From: Vibrio sp. 10N
GTDB taxonomy: Bacteria > Pseudomonadota > Gammaproteobacteria > Enterobacterales > Vibrionaceae
Assembly (NCBI RefSeq): GCF_036245475.1
Contig: NZ_BTPM01000001.1
Location: 434,001 to 498,000 of the forward strand
Direction of reading: 5' to 3'
DNA: 64,000 bases
This document shows, piece by piece, positions 52,872-60,014 of the stretch. Numbering within the stretch: position 1 is the first letter of the stretch; each line of letters opens with the position of its first letter. Position numbers and translations under genes: made by a program. The notes below the pieces were generated by a model. That model worked only from the letters and a program-made list of their open reading frames with translations, did no database searches and was not told the DNA's origin.

Positions 52872-52901
52872 AAAAAGCTCAGCTTCTGCTGGGCTTTTTT
52901 G
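52872..52901 (+). terminator. rplM-rpsI terminator
   Basis: AAAAAGCTCAGC / GCTGGGCTTTTTT with loop TTCT and T-tract. Confidence 0.9.
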
Positions 52902-53280
52902 TTTTTATACGCTTTATAATCCCCATTAATTCAGAAACTCTGATCTGCATTGTGCGCTTTTCCCTCCTTTTGTGAACTAGCAAGCGATTTCCTGCTATAG
53001 ATGTTACGAAAAGGTAGCTTTATCTTGTCAAAAAGTAGGGTTTTCTTTATCATTTGCTATCAAATAAATAGAACTAAAACTCGTATTTTGTTAGCCATGC
53101 TCTACTGGTCGGAATCGATGTCTGAGCAGACTCAAGTAGCCAAATAATTCAGTATTCTTGGCTCGTTCAATTTCAAGGAAAATAGCCCAAGGAATGGTTC
53201 CCCGTCAGGTTATTTAACGTGAAAGAGCAACTTGGATTCGCTCGGTGTTGACCCAAAGGAGCAAATGGGAGAAATGTTGG
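52902..53280. other. Upstream region of the petABC operon
   Basis: A 379-bp gap with the petA promoter at 53025-53053 and a ~220-nt leader. A nine-codon ORF near 53119 is not supported. No further feature is seen. Confidence 0.45.
53025..53053 (+). promoter_or_regulatory. Promoter of petABC
   Basis: TTGTCA (53025-53030), a 17-bp spacer and TATCAT (53048-53053), both 5 of 6 to consensus. Confidence 0.6.
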
Positions 53281-53871
53281 ATGAGCAATGCGCCTTTAAA
53301 TAACGGTCGCAGGCGTTTCCTTACTGCGACAACTGCGGTTGTCGGTGGTTTGGGAGCAGCTGCAGTCGCCGTTCCTTTTATAAAATCTTGGAACCCAAGT
53401 GCCAAAGCGAAAGCCGCTGGTGCCCCTGTTGAAGTGGACGTCAGTAAGCTTGAAGAAGGTCAAATGGTTCGTGTCGAATGGCAAGGTAAGCCAGTTTGGG
53501 TTGTGCGTCGTGCACAGTCTGTATTGGATAACTTAAGCAACCTTGCTGCTCAGTTACGTGATCCTGACTCAGCGGAAGAACAGCAGCCTGAGTATGCACA
53601 GAATGTGTATCGCTCAATTAAGCCTGAGTATTTCGTTGCGGTTGGATTCTGTACTCACCTAGGGTGTTCACCTACCTATCTTGCTGATTCCTTTAGTGAA
53701 CAAGTTCAGGGTGTGAAATCGGGCTTCTTCTGCCCATGTCATGGCTCTAAGTTTGATATGGCTGGTCGCGTTTTCCAAAACGTCCCAGCACCACTCAACC
53801 TAGTCATTCCTAAGCACATGTACTTGAGCGATACCAAGATCCTAATTGGTGTTGATGAGGGGGATGCATAA
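53281..53871 (+). CDS. petA: Ubiquinol-cytochrome c reductase iron-sulfur (Rieske) subunit
   Basis: The Rieske protein of the cytochrome bc1 complex has 196 residues. It has a twin-arginine type N-terminus (NNGRRRFLTATTAVVGG) with a membrane anchor. The cluster motifs are CTHLGCSP and CPCHGSKFD. The start at 53281 gives the normal N-terminus, with GGGAGAA upstream; the ATG at 53245 does not. It overlaps petB by one base. Confidence 0.96.
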   Translation: MSNAPLNNGRRRFLTATTAVVGGLGAAAVAVPFIKSWNPSAKAKAAGAPVEVDVSKLEEGQMVRVEWQGKPVWVVRRAQSVLDNLSNLAAQLRDPDSAEEQQPEYAQNVYRSIKPEYFVAVGFCTHLGCSPTYLADSFSEQVQGVKSGFFCPCHGSKFDMAGRVFQNVPAPLNLVIPKHMYLSDTKILIGVDEGDA

Positions 53872-55136
53872 TGCAAGCGTTACTTGATTGGGTAGAAAAA
53901 CGTCTACCTGCGATGAATGCTTATAAAAAGCATTTATCTGAATACCCAATGCCAAAAAACTTCAACTTTTGGTATCTGTTTGGTTCATTGGCAATGTTGG
54001 TATTGGTTAACCAAATCCTAACGGGTATTTGGTTGACGATGAACTATGTTCCTTCTGGCGAAGGTGCGTTTGCCTCTGTTGAATACATCATGCGTGATGT
54101 GGAATACGGTTGGCTACTCCGCTATATGCACTCCACCGGTGCTTCAGCTTTCTTTGTTGTTGTTTACCTGCATATGTTCCGTGGTCTTATCTACGGCTCA
54201 TATCAAAAGCCGCGTGAGCTGCTTTGGGTATTCGGCATGCTTATCTTCCTTGTGTTGATGGCAGAAGCGTTTATGGGTTACCTACTACCTTGGGGACAAA
54301 TGTCTTACTGGGGCGCTCAGGTAATTATCTCGTTGTTTGGTGCTATCCCTGTTATTGGTGATGACCTAACGCTTTGGATCCGTGGTGACTACATCATCTC
54401 TGGTGCAACGCTAAACCGCTTCTTCGCACTGCACGTGATTGCTCTGCCAATCGTACTGCTGCTGTTGGTTGTCCTGCACGTACTCGCGCTACACGAAGTG
54501 GGTTCAAACAACCCTGACGGTATCGAGACTAAGCTTCCAAAAGGCAGCATGGGCGACGATTACAAAACGCAGTTCAAGTTCCACGATTACTACAGCAAGA
54601 AATACGACATCATCGATTCGATTCCTTTCCACCCTTACGGTACGGTAAAAGATTTGGTTGGTGTAGCAGGCTTCTTCTTCCTGTTCTGTTATGTGTTGTT
54701 CTTCAACCCAGAGATGGGCGGTTACTTCCTTGAGCCACCTAACTTTGAAGCTGCGAACCCGCTGAAGACACCTGAGCACATTGCGCCAGTATGGTACTTC
54801 ACTCCGTTCTACGCGATTTTGCGTGCGGTACCAGATAAGCTTCTGGGTGTAGTAGCGATGGGACTGTCAATTGTATTCCTATTCCTACTTCCTTGGTTCG
54901 ACCGTTGTAAAGTTCGCTCTTATCGCTATAGAAGTAAGATTCACCTAATCAACATCATCCAGTTCACCATTAGCTTTATTGCTTTGGGTATTCTTGGTGC
55001 GCTACCAGCGACACCAACATATACGCTACTGGCTCAGATCTTCAGTTTAGGTTACTTCATGTTCTTCGTTCTGCTGTTCTTCTACAGTAAGAATGAAAAC
55101 ACCAAGCCATTGCCAGAGAGGGTGACATTCAAATGA
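53871..55136 (+). CDS. petB: Cytochrome b of the bc1 complex
   Basis: The 421-residue membrane protein has eight or nine helices. Haem-ligand histidines lie in RYMHSTGASAFFVVVYLHMFRGL and FFALHVIALPIVLLLLVVLHVLAL. The quinol-site PEW-type region appears as APVWYFTPFYAILR. It overlaps petC by four bases (ATGA). Confidence 0.97.
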   Translation: MQALLDWVEKRLPAMNAYKKHLSEYPMPKNFNFWYLFGSLAMLVLVNQILTGIWLTMNYVPSGEGAFASVEYIMRDVEYGWLLRYMHSTGASAFFVVVYLHMFRGLIYGSYQKPRELLWVFGMLIFLVLMAEAFMGYLLPWGQMSYWGAQVIISLFGAIPVIGDDLTLWIRGDYIISGATLNRFFALHVIALPIVLLLLVVLHVLALHEVGSNNPDGIETKLPKGSMGDDYKTQFKFHDYYSKKYDIIDSIPFHPYGTVKDLVGVAGFFFLFCYVLFFNPEMGGYFLEPPNFEAANPLKTPEHIAPVWYFTPFYAILRAVPDKLLGVVAMGLSIVFLFLLPWFDRCKVRSYRYRSKIHLINIIQFTISFIALGILGALPATPTYTLLAQIFSLGYFMFFVLLFFYSKNENTKPLPERVTFK

Positions 55137-55870
55137 AAAAGTGGATTGTAGTACTTTTCGCATTGCTGCCATCTCTAGCACTAGCGGCTGGTGGTAATGT
55201 ACATCTAGATAAAGCAAATAACGACTTGACGGACAAAGCGTCACTTCAAAACGGTGCCAAACTGTTTATGAACTACTGCTTTGCTTGTCACTCGACGCAG
55301 TATCAGCGCTATGAGCGTGTCGCGACTGATTTAGGTATCCCTGTTGATCTTGCGAAAGAAAACCTAGTTTTCGACCCTGAGGCAAAGATTGGTGACCTGA
55401 TGGTCAACGCGATGCCGCAGAAACAAGCAGCAGCTTGGTTTGGTGCTGCGCCACCGGATCTAACCTTGGTGGCTCGTGTTCGCGGTGTGGACTGGCTGTA
55501 TACGTATCTGCGTACGTTCTACGTTGATCCAAGCCGTCCATTTGGCGTTAACAACACCACATTCCCGAATGTTGGTATGCCGCACGTTCTTGAAGAGCTG
55601 CAAGGTATTCCAATGCCGATCTTCGAAACTAAAGTGGTTGATGGTGAAGAAGTTCAGGTGATTGTTGGCACTGAAACCGACGGCCGTGGTGAGTTGAGCT
55701 CTAGTGAGTATGACGACGCGGTACGTGACCTAGTTAATTTCCTTGAGTACTCAGGTGACCCTGTGAAACTCGAGCGTCACGCACTAGGTTGGTGGGTGAT
55801 GGCGTTCCTAGTCATCTTCACTATCGTCGTTGTGCTGCTTAAGAAAGAGTATTGGCGCGATGTTCACTAA
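55133..55870 (+). CDS. petC: Cytochrome c1 of the bc1 complex
   Basis: The 245-residue precursor has a signal peptide (MKKWIVVLFALLPSLALA), haem-binding motif CFACH (residues ~51-55) and a C-terminal membrane anchor (GWWVMAFLVIFTIVVVLL). The axial Met is probably in the MPHVLEELQG or AMPQKQ segment. It completes the bc1 operon. Confidence 0.96.
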   Translation: MKKWIVVLFALLPSLALAAGGNVHLDKANNDLTDKASLQNGAKLFMNYCFACHSTQYQRYERVATDLGIPVDLAKENLVFDPEAKIGDLMVNAMPQKQAAAWFGAAPPDLTLVARVRGVDWLYTYLRTFYVDPSRPFGVNNTTFPNVGMPHVLEELQGIPMPIFETKVVDGEEVQVIVGTETDGRGELSSSEYDDAVRDLVNFLEYSGDPVKLERHALGWWVMAFLVIFTIVVVLLKKEYWRDVH

Positions 55871-55906
55871 TTGTGCTATCATAGCGCGTTAATTCCAATT
55901 TGTTCA

Positions 55907-55936
55907 CAATGGAGGCACAGCCTCCATTGTTTTTTG
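55907..55936 (+). terminator. petC terminator
   Basis: CAATGGAGGC / GCCTCCATTG with loop ACA and TTTTTT. It separates petABC from sspAB; the sspA ribosome site follows 10 bp later. Confidence 0.88.
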
Positions 55937-55956
55937 TAAGTATCCCGGAGGGCTCC

Positions 55957-56592
55957 ATGGCTGTAGCTGCCAATAAACGTTCTGTGATGACTCTTTTTTC
56001 CAGTGCTACTGATTTATATAGCCACCAGGTTCGAATCGTTCTAGCGGAAAAAGGGGTTAGTGTTGAAGTCGAGTTAGTGGATGATGTAAACATCCCAGCT
56101 GAGCTTGCTGAACTAAACCCATACAAGACTGTTCCAACTTTGGTCGATCGTGAGCTAGCCCTATACGACTCAAAGATCATCATGGAATACCTTGATGAGC
56201 GTTTCCCTCATCCACCGCTAATGCCAGTATACCCTGTTGCTCGTGGTAACAGCCGCCTAATGATCTATCGCATTGAGCGTAACTGGTACTCGCTAGCTGA
56301 GAAAGTAATGAAAGGTTCTGCTGAAGAATCAGAAGCGGCACGTAACAAACTTCGTAACGACCTACTGACTCTAGCGCCTATCTTTGCTGAGTACGAGTAT
56401 TTCATGAGCGAAGAGTTCAGCTTGATTGATTGCTACCTAGCTCCGCTATTGTGGCGTCTACCTGAGATGGGTATCGAACTTGTTGGTCCTGGCTCAAAAG
56501 AAATCAAAGTGTACATGAACCGTGTATTTGAACGTGATTCGTTCCTAGCTTCTCTAACAGAAGCTGAGCGTGAGATGCGTTTGGTTCGCTAG
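55957..56592 (+). CDS. sspA: Stringent starvation protein A
   Basis: The 211-residue SspA has a glutathione-S-transferase fold (N-terminal thioredoxin-like, C-terminal helical) but no enzymatic role. It binds RNA polymerase and alters promoter use in stationary phase. The segment MTLFSSATDLYSHQVRIVLAEKG and NPYKTVPTLVDRELALYDSKIIMEYLDERFPHPPLMP are typical. CGGAGGG precedes the ATG at 55957. Confidence 0.96.
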   Translation: MAVAANKRSVMTLFSSATDLYSHQVRIVLAEKGVSVEVELVDDVNIPAELAELNPYKTVPTLVDRELALYDSKIIMEYLDERFPHPPLMPVYPVARGNSRLMIYRIERNWYSLAEKVMKGSAEESEAARNKLRNDLLTLAPIFAEYEYFMSEEFSLIDCYLAPLLWRLPEMGIELVGPGSKEIKVYMNRVFERDSFLASLTEAEREMRLVR

Positions 56593-56616
56593 TCCTTAAA
56601 GGTTTCTCTCGAGACA

Positions 56617-57105
56617 ATGGATATTGAAAAAATGACACCTCGCCGACCATATATGCTACGTGCATTTTATGATTGGCTAGTTGAGAATGATTTAACCCCG
56701 CATATTGTTGTTGATGCAAACATGCCGGGTGTGCGAGTGCCTTTGGAGTTCGTGCAAGACGGTCAGATCATTCTTAACATTGCTCCAAGGGCGGTTGGCC
56801 AGCTTGAGTTGGGTAATGAAGCAATTACGTTTCATGCTCGATTCGGTGGTAAGCCTCACTCGGTGATAGCTCCACTTTACTCTGTACAAGCTATTTATGC
56901 TCGTGAAAACGGTGCAGGCACTATGTTCGAACCTGAAGATGCCTATCTTTCTATTGAAGAAGAAGACATCTCAGAGCCAGAAGTGGTGACCGGTTTGTCG
57001 GTGGCAGCAGAAACTGAGCAGCCAGAGCAAAGCAATGACGCGCCTAACGGAGATGATGAGCCGCCTAAGCCAAAAGGGCGACCGAGTCTTCGCGTAGTCA
57101 AATAA
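56617..57105 (+). CDS. sspB: ClpXP adaptor SspB
   Basis: SspB binds ssrA-tagged proteins and hands them to ClpXP. The 162-residue protein has a substrate-binding domain (~1-110), an acidic flexible linker and the C-terminal ClpX-binding tail KGRPSLRVVK. Its terminator was the target of the IS copy 2 insertion. Confidence 0.95.
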   Translation: MDIEKMTPRRPYMLRAFYDWLVENDLTPHIVVDANMPGVRVPLEFVQDGQIILNIAPRAVGQLELGNEAITFHARFGGKPHSVIAPLYSVQAIYARENGAGTMFEPEDAYLSIEEEDISEPEVVTGLSVAAETEQPEQSNDAPNGDDEPPKPKGRPSLRVVK

Positions 57106-57109
57106 CAAA

Positions 57110-57131
57110 AAGCCGCATTACTATGCGGCTT
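57110..57131 (+). repeat. Left target duplication: sspB terminator stem-loop without U-tract
   Basis: This is a 22-bp sequence, AAGCCGCAT, loop TACT, ATGCGGCTT, repeated exactly at 58725-58746. The left copy is followed by the IS end instead of T residues, so it is no longer a complete terminator. Confidence 0.92.
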
Positions 57132-57143
57132 CAGACTGCTGAC

Positions 57144-57171
57144 AAAGGTCTAGCTTTCAAGCTAGACCTTT
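57144..57171. repeat. Perfect hairpin at IS left end
   Basis: AAAGGTCTAGCTT / AAGCTAGACCTTT, 13 bp perfect with a two-base loop. It would stall or end transcription entering from sspB, and may also be recognised at the IS end. Confidence 0.7.
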
Positions 57172-57179
57172 GATCTAAT

Positions 57180-57204
57180 AGGAGTATCGAAATATGGATA
57201 CTCC
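57180..57204 (+). promoter_or_regulatory. Hairpin covering the transposase ribosome site
   Basis: GGAGTATC (57181-57188) pairs with GATACTCC (57197-57204). The stem buries the only good Shine-Dalgarno sequence, AGGAG (57180-57184). This SD is 9 bp from the ATG at 57194, which opens a 19-codon ORF out of frame with the transposase, and 23 bp from the transposase ATG. Confidence 0.6.
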
Positions 57205-57207
57205 GAT

Positions 57208-58644
57208 ATGCTTCAAAAACCTTCTCCTCAGCAATACGAACTCGAAATGGTAACCATGGAACAGCTCGTTCCACAGAATCATCTCGTTCGTAAAATTGAT
57301 AATGCCATCGACTTCGAGTTCATCAGAGACGAAGTGGCACATCTATACTGCAAAGATAATGGCCGCCCACCCGTAGACCCTGTGCGTTTATTCAAAATCA
57401 TTCTGCTTGGCTACCTATTCGGCATCAAAAGTGAGCGCCAACTGGTCAAAGAAATTGAAGTGAACGTCGCTTATCGTTGGTTCTTACGAATGTCACTGAC
57501 CGAAAAAGTTATCCATGCTTCGACGTTAAGCCAGAACCGAATTCGACGCTTCAATGGTACTGACGTCTTTGAGCGCATCTTCAACAACATAGTGCTTCAA
57601 GCGATGGAGAAAGGCTTAGTCGCAGGACAGGAGCTCTTCACTGACAGTACACACCTTAAAGCCAATGCTAACAAGAACAAGCACATGAATCGTCTGCGTC
57701 CAGTTAGTGCAGGCGCTTATCTTGATATGCTGAATGAAGATGTGGCTGCAGACCGAGAATCTGAAGGTAAAAATCCATTCAAAGAGACGCCACCAAAGAC
57801 AGACGTCAAAAACACTAAAGTCAGCACCACCGACCCTGAAAGTGGCTTTATGACACGAGACAATAAGCCTCAAGGCTTCTTCTATCTTGACCACCGAACC
57901 GTGGATGGTAAGCACGGTATCATCGTAGACACATACGCAACACCGGGGAATGTGAATGACTCACAGCCCTATATCCGTCGTCTCGATCACACACTAGAGC
58001 AGTTCAACCTCAATCCTATCGCAGTTGGTATCGATGCAGGTTACTTCACTGCGCCTGTTGCTGAATCACTCGAGCGCCGCAGTATATTAGGTGTGTTCGG
58101 GTATCGCCGCCCATCAAGAACTAAGAACAAATTTAAGAAGAAAGACTTCAAATACCAAAAAGAGACCGATACCTATCGCTGTCCAGAAGGGCAAGAACTT
58201 ATCTATAAAACCACAACACGCGCAGGCTATCGCTCATACGCTTCAGACCCGAAACAATGTGCGTTTTGCCCCGTTCGGGACGACTGTACTAAGAGTGAAA
58301 ATATGCAGAAGGTCATAACGCGTCACCTTTATAGTGAGACGGTGGAGCGAGCCAATCAAATGCGACTCTCTAGCTACGGAAAGAAGACGTATCGGAGGCG
58401 AAGTGAAACAGTAGAACGAAGCTTCGCCGATGCAAAACAACACCATGGCCACCGTTACGCGCGCTACCGCGGTCTCGCAAAAGTGCAAATGCAATGTTGG
58501 TTAGCCGCTGCCGCTCAAAACATCAAGAAGATAGCGTTGGTGGTGAGCTATCTGCGAAAAATGGGCCTAAATAAGGCAGAAATAAGTCAAATACTAGCCT
58601 CTGTATGCCGATTTAAGCCTTACTCACTTCAGAACGCTATCTAA
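57208..58644 (+). CDS. IS1182-family transposase
   Basis: The 478-residue DDE transposase has the family N-terminus LVPQNHLVRKIDNAIDF...YCKDNGRPPVDPVRLFKIILLGYLFGIKSERQLVKEI and NVAYRWFLRMSLTEKVIHASTLSQNRIRRF. The first catalytic Asp lies in ELFTDSTHLKANANKNK (~145) and the second in VGIDAGYFT (~273). The last acidic residue is in ETVERSFADAKQHHG (~406). A four-Cys patch lies near 350-358. The ATG has no ribosome site at proper distance; the better-placed AUG at 57194 is in another frame. Expression is probably low and controlled. Confidence 0.95.
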   Translation: MLQKPSPQQYELEMVTMEQLVPQNHLVRKIDNAIDFEFIRDEVAHLYCKDNGRPPVDPVRLFKIILLGYLFGIKSERQLVKEIEVNVAYRWFLRMSLTEKVIHASTLSQNRIRRFNGTDVFERIFNNIVLQAMEKGLVAGQELFTDSTHLKANANKNKHMNRLRPVSAGAYLDMLNEDVAADRESEGKNPFKETPPKTDVKNTKVSTTDPESGFMTRDNKPQGFFYLDHRTVDGKHGIIVDTYATPGNVNDSQPYIRRLDHTLEQFNLNPIAVGIDAGYFTAPVAESLERRSILGVFGYRRPSRTKNKFKKKDFKYQKETDTYRCPEGQELIYKTTTRAGYRSYASDPKQCAFCPVRDDCTKSENMQKVITRHLYSETVERANQMRLSSYGKKTYRRRSETVERSFADAKQHHGHRYARYRGLAKVQMQCWLAAAAQNIKKIALVVSYLRKMGLNKAEISQILASVCRFKPYSLQNAI

Positions 58645-58680
58645 CAAAAAATATCGCGATCGCGGCCTACGGCCGCTCCG

Positions 58681-58712
58681 AAAAAAGAACCCCGCTTGAA
58701 AAAGCGGGGTTC
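58681..58712 (-). terminator. Minus-strand terminator at IS right end (copy 2)
   Basis: Same structure as 624-655: AACCCCGCTT / AAGCGGGGTT followed on the minus strand by a U-tract. Confidence 0.7.
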
Positions 58713-58724
58713 GTCAGCAATCTG

Positions 58725-58752
58725 AAGCCGCATTACTATGCGGCTTTTTTGT
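58725..58752 (+). terminator. Right target duplication: complete sspB-type terminator
   Basis: The 22-bp hairpin identical to 57110-57131 here keeps its original TTTTTTG tract. It now terminates transcripts running out of the transposase gene. Confidence 0.9.
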
Positions 58753-59019
58753 TCCTCTATCAGGTTACTTTTCCCCTAACGCTGCACCAACAGACGGCCT
58801 CTTCTTGCTTTTGAGACGTGTAAAATACGTGCCACTATATTAGACTTTAGTCTAAGGCTGATTAAAACTTGACCTGTTAAGTGGAGTCAGTAAACTAGGC
58901 GCTCTTGGAGTAAGGTCACACTTTTAAGTTTACATTTTCTCCTTTCTCAAGAACGGAATTTGCTATTGATTGGACAGTATTCACTTGGATGTCAATGAGT
59001 TAGGTGATAGAGGTTCGTT
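58753..59019. other. Promoter and leader region of the small membrane ORF
   Basis: Contains a 16-base inverted repeat TTAGACTTTAGTCTAA (58840-58855). A promoter-like TTGACC-N16-TAAACT follows near 58869-58896, and the leader to the ORF at 59020 after that. No longer ORF is seen. Confidence 0.45.
58840..58855. promoter_or_regulatory. Perfect dyad, possible operator
   Basis: TTAGAC-TTTA-GTCTAA lies ~15 bp upstream of the TTGACC promoter element. The form is that of a dimeric repressor or activator site. The partner is unknown. Confidence 0.4.
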
Positions 59020-59151
59020 ATGTACAATCACTTTTTGGTAAGGCTCACGATCGGTACATTGGTCGTATTGGGCATTAAGTTGAGCGCATTATACTTTTTG
59101 CCTATGGTGCTTCTGCTCAACACACATCACAAAGAATTCTTTGGATGGTAA
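59020..59151 (+). CDS. Small hydrophobic protein, 43 residues, unknown function
   Basis: ATG at 59020 has AGAGG 6 bp upstream and a 43-codon frame ending at TAA 59149-59151, directly in front of a terminator. The protein starts MYNHFLVRLTIGTLVVLGIK and continues hydrophobic through LSALYFLPMVLLL to a polar tail NTHHKEFFGW. It would span the membrane once. A promoter-like element, ribosome site and dedicated terminator make it a real gene candidate. I do not recognise a family. Confidence 0.6.
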   Translation: MYNHFLVRLTIGTLVVLGIKLSALYFLPMVLLLNTHHKEFFGW

Positions 59152-59175
59152 AAATCGGGGCTAGCCCCGATTTTT
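59150..59175. terminator. Bidirectional terminator between small ORF and gntR gene
   Basis: AAAAATCGGGGCTA / TAGCCCCGATTTTT is perfectly symmetrical and serves the small ORF and the convergent GntR gene. Confidence 0.9.
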
Positions 59176-59177
59176 GT

Positions 59178-59849
59178 TTAGTTCATTTCAATTTCGCTGA
59201 CCGTGGGTTCGATATCTTTCATCATATCGTTGAGGTATTGGGCTAGCTGCACACGAGCACCGTCAATATCCTTGTCGAGGGTCAGTTTCATCATTTTCTC
59301 GTGCTCTTCGAGATTAAACAGCTCTGCGAATGCTTTAGGAGAGTGGCTGAGTGATACGCGTCGATAGCGTTTGACTTGCCTGATGATGTCATTAAAGAAG
59401 TCGAGCATGTTCTTTGAGAAGCAGCCACTGAGTAATGAGCTATAGAAAGCCTCTTGGCGATCTTCCCATTCCTGCCAGTTAAAATTGTCTCCCTGGAACT
59501 TAAAGCGAGACAGTTTATGAAATTCCGTTAGGATTTCGAGTTCCCAACTTTCACTGCCTTGCTGGATGGACTTTTCTAGTAAGACTGAAGAAACAACCTT
59601 CAGGCTTTCATACAAATCATACAGTTCTAACTTTGAAATTGGCGCTACCCAGCAGCCTTTTTGTGGTTCAAGTTTGACGTATTTAATCCACGAAAGTTGA
59701 ATCAGCGCTTCTCGAATAGGAGAGGCTCCTACGTTGTACTTTTCCTTAAGCTCAGCAACCACCAGTTTTTGGTTAGGCTTGAGCTCCCCCGAAAGAATAT
59801 CCTGACAGATCATTTTAGCGACTTTGTCTGTCAATGTTGGGCTTGACAC
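59178..59849 (-). CDS. GntR-family regulator with FCD domain
   Basis: The 223-residue regulator has an N-terminal winged HTH (KLVVAELKEKYNVGASPIREALIQLSWIKYV, ~28-58) and a helical FCD effector domain with metal/ligand-type His in EEHEKMMKLTLDKD and HSPKAFAELF. The start is GTG at 59849 with AGAGGTG upstream. It lies downstream of pykF on the same strand, separated by a terminator. The target and ligand are unknown; related proteins (CsiR/GntR-FCD) control small-acid metabolism. Confidence 0.85.
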   Translation of the reverse strand: MSSPTLTDKVAKMICQDILSGELKPNQKLVVAELKEKYNVGASPIREALIQLSWIKYVKLEPQKGCWVAPISKLELYDLYESLKVVSSVLLEKSIQQGSESWELEILTEFHKLSRFKFQGDNFNWQEWEDRQEAFYSSLLSGCFSKNMLDFFNDIIRQVKRYRRVSLSHSPKAFAELFNLEEHEKMMKLTLDKDIDGARVQLAQYLNDMMKDIEPTVSEIEMN

Positions 59850-59960
59850 GTTACACCTCTTAACTCAGAAAATAAAATCTGGAAACGCACGGCGGTATGC
59901 CGTGTTGTAAAGCATGTCTGATAGTACAGCGTGTTGAAATTTTGGGCAAGAAAATTATAA

Positions 59961-59987
59961 AAAAAAGAGGGCCTAAGCCCTCTTTTT
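59961..59987. terminator. pykF terminator
   Basis: AAAAAAGAGGGC / GCCCTCTTTTT with loop CTAA, 27 bp after the pykF stop on the minus strand. Confidence 0.88.
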
Positions 59988-60014
59988 ATAGATATTTTGT
60001 ATATATCTTCGGAA

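Larger units (their letters stand above)
57132..58724 (+). mobile_element. IS1182-type insertion sequence, copy 2 (complete, 1593 bp)
   Basis: The ends are imperfect inverted repeats: left CAGACTGCTGACAAA, and right, read inward, CAGATTGCTGACGAA (13 of 15). Both flanks carry the same 22-bp hairpin. Inside are a 13-bp-stem hairpin at the left end (57144-57171), a single transposase gene and a minus-strand terminator at the right end (58681-58712). The element is intact and probably active, since copy 1 is almost identical. Confidence 0.95.
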
